NCBI GenBank assembly: GCA_025362155.1 | Contig: JANYHX010000109.1 | Span: forward strand, 1 to 7,391 | Source of the DNA: Gallionella sp. | Lineage (GTDB): Bacteria > Pseudomonadota > Gammaproteobacteria > Burkholderiales > Gallionellaceae | DNA length: 7,391 nt | Direction of reading: 5' to 3' | In this document: piece by piece, positions 1-5,658 of the stretch | How positions within the stretch are numbered: the first letter of the stretch is position 1 | Layout: each line of letters opens with the position of its first letter | Made by a program: the position numbers and the translations under genes | Notes under the pieces: model-generated | The model's input: the letters and a program-made list of their open reading frames with translations, nothing else | Database searches by the model: none | What the model was told of the DNA's origin: nothing

Positions 1-1364
1 AAAAAGTCCATCACGATTTCCGCCATCGGCATTTCATACACCAGCATCACCTGCTTGCCGTGATAGCTGATGTTAATCTGCGCACCGCGCTTCTGGGTAC
101 ACAGGGTAATGACTGAGCCGACATATTCGTTCGGCATATATAAATTTACCGTGACTATCGGCTCGCGGATTTCCTCGATCTTTGAAGGGTCGGGCATCTT
201 GGACGGATTATCCACGGTCAGCACCTTGCCGTCACGCTGCACTACCTCATAAATCACGGTCGGCGCGGTGGTAATCAAGTCCATATCGAACTCGCGCTCC
301 AAGCGCTCCTGCACGATCTCCATATGCAACAGGCCGAGGAAGCCGCAACGAAAGCCAAACCCCAGTGCCTGTGATACTTCCGGCTCGTAACGCAAGGCCG
401 CATCATTCAGCTTGAGCTTCTCCAGCGAGTCGCGCAAGGCTTCATATTGGTTGGATTCCACCGGAAACAATCCGGCAAATACTTGTGGCTGAACCTCCTT
501 GAAACCGGGCAACGCCTGCTGTGCTGGCTTGCTCAAATGGGTAATGGTGTCGCCGACCCGGGCTGCTTTCAGTTCCTTAACCCCGGCGATGATAAATCCC
601 ACCTGACCGGCGCTCAAACTTTCTCGCGGTTGCGATTTGGGCGTGAACACGCCAACGTGCTCGGTCAGGTGTTGTGCGCCCGTCGCCATGAACAGGATTT
701 TTTCCTTGGGCTTGAGTGTGCCGTTCATTACCCGTACCAGCATCACCACGCCGACGTAGTTATCGAACCAGGAATCAATAATCAGCGCCTGCAACAGCGC
801 GTTGGGATCGCCTTTTGGGAACGGTACCTTGGCGATCATCGCTTCCAGCACATCCTGTACGCCCTCGCCGGTCTTGGCCGAACAGCGCACCGCATCATGC
901 GCATCAATGCCGATCACCTCTTCGATTTCTTCGATGGCGTTTTCCGGATTGGCTGAAGGTAAGTCGATCTTGTTCAGCACGGGTACCACTTCGACACCCA
1001 GATCCAGCGCGGTGTAGCAATTTGCCACAGTCTGCGCTTCCACTCCCTGCGAAGCATCTACCACCAGCAGCGCGCCCTCGCAAGCCGACAACGAGCGCGA
1101 TACCTCGTAGGAAAAGTCGACGTGGCCGGGCGTATCAATCAGGTTGAGATTGTAAATTTGACCATCACGCGCCTGGTAATTTAACGCAGCAGTCTGCGCC
1201 TTGATGGTGATGCCGCGCTCGCGTTCCAAATCCATGGAGTCGAGCACCTGTGCTTCCATCTCGCGGTCGGATAACCCGCCGCACAACTGGATAATACGAT
1301 CAGCTAAAGTGGACTTGCCATGGTCGATGTGAGCAATGATGGAGAAATTACGGATATGCTGCAT
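1..1364 (-). CDS. lepA: Elongation factor 4 (LepA), 5' part, truncated by window edge
   Basis: Ribosome-associated translational GTPase (EF4/LepA), thought to back-translocate or remodel stalled ribosomes and to help ribosome biogenesis or initiation. The frame is open from the ATG at 1364 to base 1, giving 454 of about 600 codons; the C-terminal domain is cut off. All G motifs are visible: the P-loop HIDHGKST (residues 12-19), RGIT (50-53), DTPGH (77-81, with the catalytic-type His81), NKID (131-134) and a CSAKTGEG motif (G5 region) further on. The elongation-factor domain II and the LepA-typical segment [14 protein letters not shown] follow. The N-terminus ([18 protein letters not shown]) matches the family start, so this ATG is secure; only a weak GGA lies 5 bases upstream of it as Shine-Dalgarno. 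No frameshift or missing motif was seen. It is downstream of mucD in the same direction, but a terminator-like hairpin lies just before it. Confidence 0.97.
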   Translation of the reverse strand, partial: MQHIRNFSIIAHIDHGKSTLADRIIQLCGGLSDREMEAQVLDSMDLERERGITIKAQTAALNYQARDGQIYNLNLIDTPGHVDFSYEVSRSLSACEGALLVVDASQGVEAQTVANCYTALDLGVEVVPVLNKIDLPSANPENAIEEIEEVIGIDAHDAVRCSAKTGEGVQDVLEAMIAKVPFPKGDPNALLQALIIDSWFDNYVGVVMLVRVMNGTLKPKEKILFMATGAQHLTEHVGVFTPKSQPRESLSAGQVGFIIAGVKELKAARVGDTITHLSKPAQQALPGFKEVQPQVFAGLFPVESNQYEALRDSLEKLKLNDAALRYEPEVSQALGFGFRCGFLGLLHMEIVQERLEREFDMDLITTAPTVIYEVVQRDGKVLTVDNPSKMPDPSKIEEIREPIVTVNLYMPNEYVGSVITLCTQKRGAQINISYHGKQVMLVYEMPMAEIVMDF

Positions 1365-1371
1365 AGAGTCC

Positions 1372-1455
1372 AAAATAAAAATCCCGCCTTAATCAGCGTT
1401 TTCGGGAAAACACCCAATATTTCAAAGGGGCGGATTCTAGCTGATTTAGGCGGGA
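1372..1455 (-). terminator. Long-stem intrinsic terminator or attenuator between mucD and lepA
   Basis: Arms at 1382-1397 and 1440-1455 are complementary at 15 of 16 positions. Read on the minus strand, the 3' arm is followed at once by TTTTTATTTT (1381-1372), the layout of a Rho-independent terminator. The 42-base loop holds a second small perfect stem, GTTTT/AAAAC with a 4-base loop (1398-1411), stacked next to the 3' arm. The structure begins about 15 bases after the mucD stop, so it would end the rpoE-to-mucD transcript. The T-tract ends only 7 bases before the lepA ATG, so the same element forms most of the lepA leader and may act as an attenuator rather than a full stop. The function is inferred; the base pairing is seen directly. 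Confidence 0.75.
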
Positions 1456-1470
1456 CACGCAGGACTGTGG

Positions 1471-2865
1471 TTATTTCTCGTCCAGCTTGATCGCAATATA
1501 CGAAGCGCTATCACCCCTACGTACTAACAAGGCAACGTTCCGTCCATTGGGGACCGACTTAAGCAGTTCATTTAGCTGGGCGAATGAACGTAGTGGCACA
1601 TTGCCGATAGACATCAGCACATCGCCCGGATGCAATCCGGCAGCACGTGCAGCGGAGCCTTTAATTTCTTCCACCAGCAAGCCGCTGCTGATTTGCAGTT
1701 CCTGAAGTTGCTCGCTGTTCAATTCGCTGACGGAAATCCCCAGACGCGCAACCATTTCAGCCTCACTATCAGATGGTTTTTTGGCAGGCGCTGTAAGCTT
1801 GGCATCTTCTGGCATAGCCGCGATTTCCACGGTGACTTGCCGTGTCTTGCCTTTACGCCACAATTCCACTTCTACCTTGGTGCCCGGCTTGACGGCCGCG
1901 ACCATGCGTGGCAAATCGCTGGAATTATTCACCGCTTTGCCGTCAAATTTAAGAATGACATCACTGGCCTGAATGCCCGCCTTATCGGCCGGGGCATTTT
2001 TTTCTACATTACTGATCAGCGCTCCAGCGGCCTTACTGAGGCCAAATGAGTCGGCCAACTCGCGGGTCAATTCCTGTATCGTCACGCCGATCCGTCCGCG
2101 CGTCACTTTGCCGGTGCTGCGCAATTGATCCACCACCTGCATGGCCACATCAATCGGGATGGCAAAAGACAAACCCATCGAACCGCCGGAGCGCGTATAT
2201 ATTTGCGAATTTATTCCGACTACTTCTTCACCCATATTAAACAAGGGGCCACCCGAGTTGCCCGGGTTAATGGCCACATCGGTCTGAATGAAGGGCACGA
2301 AATTATCCTGCGGCAAAGAACGCCCCTTGGCACTGACTATCCCGGCAGTGACGCTATTATCAAAACCAAATGGCGAACCGATCGCTACTACCCATTCGCC
2401 CACTTTCAGCTTGTTGGGGTCGCCCACATTTATTTTCGGCAAGCCCGTCGCATCGATTTTCAGCAAAGCCACGTCGGTACGCTTGTCCACACCAATCACC
2501 TTGGCGCGGAACTCGCGTTTGTCGGTCAGGCGCACGGTAATCTTGTCGGCACTGTCTACCACATGAGCATTCGTCATGATGTAACCATCGGCACTAATGA
2601 TAAAACCGGACCCGAGCGATTGCGACTCCTGTTCGCGCGGCATTTGCGGCGCAAAGCGGCGGAAAAATTCGAAGAACGGATCGTTCTCAGGGATATTGGG
2701 CAGCCCCTGCATATTTTGAATAATCTGCGTAGTGCTGATATTCACTACCGCAGCACCTTGGGTTTCCACCAGGTCAGTAAAATCAGGCAACTCTTTGCCC
2801 TGAGCAGTGACGCCGCAAATTAATAGGGAGAGCAATACGAATACAACTGCGGATTTTCTCAACAT
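1471..2865 (-). CDS. mucD: Periplasmic Do/HtrA-family serine endoprotease, MucD-like
   Basis: Secreted Do-family (DegP/DegQ/MucD) protease-chaperone that degrades misfolded envelope proteins. I place the start at the ATG at 2865, not at the longer in-frame ATG at 2928: 2865 has a GAGGG Shine-Dalgarno just upstream and begins a clean signal peptide (MLRK, hydrophobic core, VTA cleavage after about residue 21). The extra 21 residues would precede the signal peptide and overlap the intergenic hairpin. The product is 464 aa, normal for the family. The catalytic triad is intact: His101 in TNAHVV, Asp131 in TDVALLKID, Ser204 in GNSGGPL. Two PDZ domains follow, roughly residues 257-345 and 375-460, joined by a Lys/Pro/Glu-rich linker. 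It lacks a DegS-type membrane anchor. It is last in the rpoE cluster, as mucD is in Pseudomonas; degP or degQ are possible alternative names. Confidence 0.95.
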   Translation of the reverse strand: MLRKSAVVFVLLSLLICGVTAQGKELPDFTDLVETQGAAVVNISTTQIIQNMQGLPNIPENDPFFEFFRRFAPQMPREQESQSLGSGFIISADGYIMTNAHVVDSADKITVRLTDKREFRAKVIGVDKRTDVALLKIDATGLPKINVGDPNKLKVGEWVVAIGSPFGFDNSVTAGIVSAKGRSLPQDNFVPFIQTDVAINPGNSGGPLFNMGEEVVGINSQIYTRSGGSMGLSFAIPIDVAMQVVDQLRSTGKVTRGRIGVTIQELTRELADSFGLSKAAGALISNVEKNAPADKAGIQASDVILKFDGKAVNNSSDLPRMVAAVKPGTKVEVELWRKGKTRQVTVEIAAMPEDAKLTAPAKKPSDSEAEMVARLGISVSELNSEQLQELQISSGLLVEEIKGSAARAAGLHPGDVLMSIGNVPLRSFAQLNELLKSVPNGRNVALLVRRGDSASYIAIKLDEK

Positions 2866-2868
2866 GAT

Positions 2869-2874
2869 TCCCTC
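2869..2874 (-). promoter_or_regulatory. Shine-Dalgarno site deciding the mucD start
   Basis: The minus strand reads GAGGGA, ending 3 bases before the ATG at 2865. This is the best ribosome-binding match near the 5' end of the gene and supports the internal ATG, with its signal peptide, over the ATG at 2928. Confidence 0.6.
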
Positions 2875-2887
2875 ACAAGATACTTTA

Positions 2888-2893
2888 TTTATA
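2888..2893 (-). promoter_or_regulatory. Possible -10 element for a mucD-proximal promoter
   Basis: The minus strand reads TATAAA in an A/T-rich stretch. Transcription starting about 7 bases on would give a short leader containing the mucD Shine-Dalgarno. No good -35 hexamer is present at 16-18 bases spacing, so this is weak. A separate mucD promoter would be plausible because 72 bases separate rseC and mucD, unlike the tight rpoE/rseA and rseB/rseC junctions. Confidence 0.25.
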
Positions 2894-2895
2894 CG

Positions 2896-2929
2896 AAAAA
2901 TAAACCAAGAATCGGTGCGCCTTGGCACC
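2896..2929 (-). promoter_or_regulatory. Two mutually exclusive hairpins plus T-tract between rseC and mucD
   Basis: On the minus strand, GGTGC (2929-2925) pairs perfectly with GCACC (2918-2914) around a 6-base loop. A second pairing, CCAAG (2925-2921) with CTTGG (2909-2905), uses part of the first and is followed at once by TTTATTTTT (2904-2896). Only one can form fully at a time. The second resembles a weak intrinsic terminator that could lower mucD expression relative to rseC. The stems are only 5 bp, so the regulatory role is a guess. Confidence 0.3.
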
Positions 2930-2937
2930 CTTGTTCT

Positions 2938-3381
2938 CTACTCTTCAACCCATTGTCGCGCAATATAAGGTTGGAAGCGACTTCTCGCATGGCGCAAGGC
3001 CATCCATCTGGCAATCACAAAGCCACCCACCAAACCCAACGCCGCGCCTATGGCCGCATACGCATCACGTTGCCCAGCGGATTCCGCCCCCATACTGCCT
3101 AGCATCGTACCCATCACTAACAGCAATAATGGCAATATATAAACCATGCCGATCCCGTGCAATACGGCACCCTCGGCAACCGAAATGACGACTTCATCAC
3201 CGATGCAGGCATTGATGGAATTATCTACCTTGAGTTGACGGGGGGTATTGCAAAATAATTGGGACAGCTTGCTTGCCCCGCAACCTTTGCCTTGGCATAG
3301 CTCACAGCCATTAGGGCGGTAGGCTTTAACCACAGCAAATTGCCCTTCAAGCTGCATAATAATAGCGCGGGTTTCCAGCAT
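2938..3381 (-). CDS. rseC: RseC/MucC-family inner-membrane protein
   Basis: Member of the RseC/MucC family, an inner-membrane protein encoded in sigma-E operons. In E. coli it is a minor positive modulator of sigma-E and has also been linked to Rsx/Rnf redox control of SoxR. The product is 147 aa. The N-terminal hydrophilic part carries the family cysteine cluster, C26-x2-C29-x4-C34-G, with further cysteines at 44 and 59, suggesting a metal or Fe-S site. Two membrane helices follow (about 73-95 and 108-128), separated by a short polar loop, and the protein ends in a basic/aromatic tail. The segment GDEVVISVAEGAVL just before helix 1 matches the family's GQKVELGIAEGSLL-type motif. The start ATG lies 2 bases after the rseB stop (TAA-CC-ATG), indicating translational coupling. 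The precise molecular role in this organism cannot be read from the sequence. Confidence 0.9.
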   Translation of the reverse strand: MLETRAIIMQLEGQFAVVKAYRPNGCELCQGKGCGASKLSQLFCNTPRQLKVDNSINACIGDEVVISVAEGAVLHGIGMVYILPLLLLVMGTMLGSMGAESAGQRDAYAAIGAALGLVGGFVIARWMALRHARSRFQPYIARQWVEE

Positions 3382-3383
3382 GG

Positions 3384-4334
3384 TTACTTGCCGTTATAAC
3401 GTACTGACTCGAGCACCTGCATCACGGTGCGGGGCGGCACTTCTCCCACTACAGTGATCAGATTTTTGTCTACGACCTTGTGATATAAATTCATTGCACC
3501 GCGGCTGGACAATCCATCTACATCGTCCTCGTCCTGATCATTCGGTTCAATAAATATTGAAATTGCACTCCATCCATCCGAAAAAACCATTTGTGTTACA
3601 GGAGCATGTTTGCCGCGCATAGACCGCAATATTTCCATATTTTTCTTGTAGCCAGCGGGCAGCATATCCACTGTCCAGCCGCTATTGGCAGGTGTGATTT
3701 CCTTGGCTATTGCAGATGATCCAGATACATTTTGAGGGAGCTTAACCCAAGACCGATCAATGTCACCGCCAATTTGCAGTTGGGTAAAAGCATATTGTTC
3801 CACCAATTTATTTTTGTCGCCCAGCACCGCAGCCTTCAAAAGCAAACCTGAATCCGTATGAACCCATATTTTATGCGCATAGCGCAAGTTATCCTTGGGC
3901 TGGAATAAAATGACTTGAGCATTATATCCTGCTACCCGCTCTACTCCGAGCAGCTTGGCTTGATAATTCGCGCTTAAAGCGGACAATTGCTCGGGTAATA
4001 AGGAGGGGAATTTGCCACTAACTTGTTGACTCTCTACTTGGACTGCTTTGTGATCACTGTAATCCCAAACCTGCCCATCGTGGCGAACGATTTGGCGCTG
4101 CGGGCCGTCCAGACTTTCCAGCTTCTCATATTCCCCATTAACTTCAGTAACGTGAATGATTTTTGAGGTCTCGACACGATTATCATATTGGTAAACGAAT
4201 ACCCCGCTGTAATCGGTTTGATGTCCGGCAAAAGCAACCGTTTCAAGCCAATCAAGGCTAGCCGATCTCTCTTCTGCATACACATTGCCCACGCTGGCCA
4301 ACATTAGGCCGCACAATACGAGGAGTAGCTTCAT
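3384..4334 (-). CDS. rseB: Sigma-E regulatory protein RseB/MucB, periplasmic
   Basis: Periplasmic negative regulator that binds the RseA periplasmic domain and shields it from site-1 proteolysis; in E. coli it is released by mislocalised LPS or lipids. The product is 316 aa. Residues 1-20 form a signal peptide (MKLLLVL start, VYA cleavage before EERSAS). The large N-terminal LolA-like domain (about 25-200) begins with the family hallmark YSGVFVYQYDN near residue 42. A linker and the smaller C-terminal domain (about 215-312) follow, the latter including the GWTVDMLPAGYK segment. The start at 4334 is chosen because it gives a compact signal peptide; the only Shine-Dalgarno-like sequence, GGGA, is 10 bases upstream, rather far. 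A 35-base gap, very A-rich on the coding strand, separates it from rseA. Confidence 0.93.
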   Translation of the reverse strand: MKLLLVLCGLMLASVGNVYAEERSASLDWLETVAFAGHQTDYSGVFVYQYDNRVETSKIIHVTEVNGEYEKLESLDGPQRQIVRHDGQVWDYSDHKAVQVESQQVSGKFPSLLPEQLSALSANYQAKLLGVERVAGYNAQVILFQPKDNLRYAHKIWVHTDSGLLLKAAVLGDKNKLVEQYAFTQLQIGGDIDRSWVKLPQNVSGSSAIAKEITPANSGWTVDMLPAGYKKNMEILRSMRGKHAPVTQMVFSDGWSAISIFIEPNDQDEDDVDGLSSRGAMNLYHKVVDKNLITVVGEVPPRTVMQVLESVRYNGK

Positions 4335-4369
4335 CGCTATTTTTTCCCAGTATTTTTTTTCATTTTGGA

Positions 4370-4891
4370 TTATTTTTCATTTGGGATATTTTTAACAGGG
4401 GCTTCATCGCCACCGTAGGAAACCGTGCGGATGTAAGAGGCACTACCATCCATTTCTGCGCTAGGAGAAAATTCCTGATGAGCAATCAAATAATCATTGG
4501 AACTAGGCCGGGTTTGCATGTTCACAGGGCGAGCAGCATTTTGTTGCATTGCCATTTTCGGCGCGCCTTCAGGGCTAATCTGCAATGACATCCACGCCAC
4601 TGCGCTCACCGCCGCTAACGAAGCCGCCGCGGATATCGCCCAAGTGCGTATTTTGCGCTTGGCCACACGGCCGCGTGAAACCAGCACCACCGGCTCCTCG
4701 CGCAATCGCTCACGCACTTTCGCGCTTAAATCACAATGGATATGATCCGGTTGACGCAGCGCATCCCCAATCAAATGATAAACCGCCCAGTTTTTGCGAA
4801 CAGTAGCATCATCCTTAACTTCACCGAGCAGATTTTCCGCCTCATCCTCGAATAATTCGCCGTCCATCAATGCAGAAATACTTTGTTTCAT
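4370..4891 (-). CDS. rseA: Anti-sigma-E factor RseA/MucA, single-pass membrane protein
   Basis: Membrane-bound anti-sigma factor that holds RpoE inactive until stepwise proteolysis frees it. The start is the ATG at 4891, giving 173 aa; the GTG three codons upstream overlaps the rpoE stop and sits inside the Shine-Dalgarno. The cytoplasmic domain (about 1-75) opens with the family signature MKQSISALMDGELFEDEAENLL and includes NWAVYHLIGDALR. A basic patch (KRKIR) precedes one membrane helix at about 84-102. The remaining ~70 residues are periplasmic, Gln/Met/Pro/Ser-rich, and would carry the RseB-binding and cleavage region. This is shorter than E. coli RseA (216 aa) and P. aeruginosa MucA (194 aa), mostly in the periplasmic part. 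It begins 2 bases after rpoE (TAA-TT-ATG), so sigma and anti-sigma translation is likely coupled. Confidence 0.95.
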   Translation of the reverse strand: MKQSISALMDGELFEDEAENLLGEVKDDATVRKNWAVYHLIGDALRQPDHIHCDLSAKVRERLREEPVVLVSRGRVAKRKIRTWAISAAASLAAVSAVAWMSLQISPEGAPKMAMQQNAARPVNMQTRPSSNDYLIAHQEFSPSAEMDGSASYIRTVSYGGDEAPVKNIPNEK

Positions 4892-4893
4892 AA

Positions 4894-5493
4894 TTACCAC
4901 CTCTTACCTTTACTGGTTTCCAACAAGGGCCGTAGATTTTCCGCTATCGCTTCCCGTGCCCTGAAAATTCTTGACCTGACAGTGCCTATGGGGCAATTCA
5001 TTACGCTGGCAATTTCCTCGTAACTCAATCCCTCAATTTCGCGCAACGTCAGAGCGCTACGTAAATCCTCTGGCAATTGCTGCAACGAAGCTTGCACGAC
5101 ACCGACAACTTGCTTACTCATAAGTTCATTTTCCGGTGTATTCACTTCGCGCAACAGGCTGGCTTCTTCAAAAGACTCCGATTCCTCCGCATCAAACGAC
5201 GTACTGGTGGGAGCACGACGCTTGCTGGCCAATAAGTAATTTTTTGCGGTGTTAATGCCGATGCGATACAGCCAAGTGTAAAACGCACTCTCACCGCGAA
5301 AACCAGGCAAGGCGCGGTAGGCCTTGATAAAAGCATCCTGCGTGACATCCTCAGCCTCTGCCGTATCCCGTACAAAACGCGAAATGAGCCGCCCCAGCTT
5401 GCGTTGATATTTGGATACCAACAGGTCAAAGGCATGCTTATCACCACGCTGAACGCGCTCTACCAACTGCTGATCCACTTCCCGGTCTGTCAT
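4894..5493 (-). CDS. rpoE: ECF RNA polymerase sigma factor RpoE/AlgU
   Basis: Extracytoplasmic-function sigma factor that directs RNA polymerase to envelope-stress promoters. The product is 199 aa, close to E. coli RpoE (191) with the same N-terminal pattern (DQQLVERVQRGDKHAFDLLV). Sigma region 2 is complete: the core-binding DVTQDAFIKAYRAL (49-62) and the -10 recognition segment FYTWLYRIGINTAKN (71-85). An acidic linker (about 98-118) leads to region 4 (about 135-187), with the -35-reading helix-turn-helix LSYEEIASVMNCPIGTVRSRI (156-176). An in-frame TAG lies 9 bases upstream of the ATG, so there is no N-terminal extension. The AGGG Shine-Dalgarno abuts the ATG, which is unusually close. It heads the rpoE-rseA-rseB-rseC-mucD cluster and is divergent from nadB. 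Confidence 0.97.
   Translation of the reverse strand: MTDREVDQQLVERVQRGDKHAFDLLVSKYQRKLGRLISRFVRDTAEAEDVTQDAFIKAYRALPGFRGESAFYTWLYRIGINTAKNYLLASKRRAPTSTSFDAEESESFEEASLLREVNTPENELMSKQVVGVVQASLQQLPEDLRSALTLREIEGLSYEEIASVMNCPIGTVRSRIFRAREAIAENLRPLLETSKGKRW
4897..4903 (-). promoter_or_regulatory. Shine-Dalgarno of rseA inside the last codons of rpoE
   Basis: The minus strand reads GAGGTGG, overlapping the last two sense codons of rpoE (Arg-Trp) and lying 5 bases before the rseA ATG at 4891. It is the strongest ribosome-binding site in the cluster. It fixes the rseA start and would help keep anti-sigma synthesis at least equal to sigma synthesis. Confidence 0.75.
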
Positions 5494-5545
5494 CCCTGAC
5501 TATTCCAAATTATTATTGTAATTGCATGATTTATTCTGAGTCGCA

Positions 5546-5575
5546 AGTATAACCGCTCCGCTTCTCTAAGGACAA
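5546..5575 (-). promoter_or_regulatory. Candidate sigma-70 promoter for rpoE
   Basis: The minus strand has TTGTCC (5575-5570, 4 of 6 matches to the -35 consensus), an 18-base spacer and TATACT (5551-5546, 5 of 6 matches to the -10). Transcription would start near 5539 and give a leader of about 45 bases, very A/T-rich, before the rpoE ATG. It was found by eye; the -10 is good and the -35 moderate. Confidence 0.5.
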
Positions 5576-5619
5576 TCGACACAGTGCCTTACCTGCTCAT
5601 GCTGTCTTTTCGTCTCGTC

Positions 5620-5628
5620 TGCTATAGT
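5620..5628 (+). promoter_or_regulatory. Candidate extended -10 promoter for nadB
   Basis: The plus strand reads TGCTATAGT: an extended -10 TG, one spacer base and TATAGT (5 of 6 matches). No convincing -35 lies 17-18 bases upstream, which extended -10 promoters tolerate. The predicted start near 5635 gives a leader of about 24 bases to the TTG at 5659. It lies inside the longest nadB reading frame, arguing that the upstream GTG (5584) is not the start. Confidence 0.45.
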
Positions 5629-5658
5629 CTTGCTTCAACTCATACCCCGAGAAACAAG

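Noticed and set aside
447..956. 169-aa open frame on the plus strand
   Set aside because: Antisense to lepA, which is open and conserved throughout; the frame is a by-product of lepA codon usage.
1397..1425. lepA promoter in the hairpin loop with TTGAAA as -35 (minus strand, 1425-1420)
   Set aside because: At 16-18 bases spacing the downstream hexamers (GAAAAC, AAAACG, AAACGC) do not resemble a -10.
1365..1470. Glutaredoxin-like gene, as found between mucD and lepA in some betaproteobacteria
   Set aside because: The gap is only 106 bases, is filled by the hairpin and contains no reading frame of suitable length; no remnant of such a gene is recognisable.
1630..2049. 139-aa open frame on the plus strand
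   Set aside because: Antisense to the mucD PDZ region, with no recognisable domain and no initiation signal.
2125..2823. 232-aa open frame on the plus strand
   Set aside because: It lies wholly antisense to mucD, whose catalytic triad and PDZ domains are intact. Its sequence resembles no family I know, and there is no Shine-Dalgarno or promoter for it.
2829..2865. Lipoprotein signal on MucD (LLICG)
   Set aside because: The residue before the cysteine is Ile, whereas a lipobox needs Gly, Ala or Ser there; a signal peptidase I site (VTA) follows.
2866..2928. 21-residue N-terminal extension of mucD from the ATG at 2928
   Set aside because: It would put a charged segment before a clear signal peptide, it overlaps the intergenic hairpins, and the Shine-Dalgarno points to the ATG at 2865.
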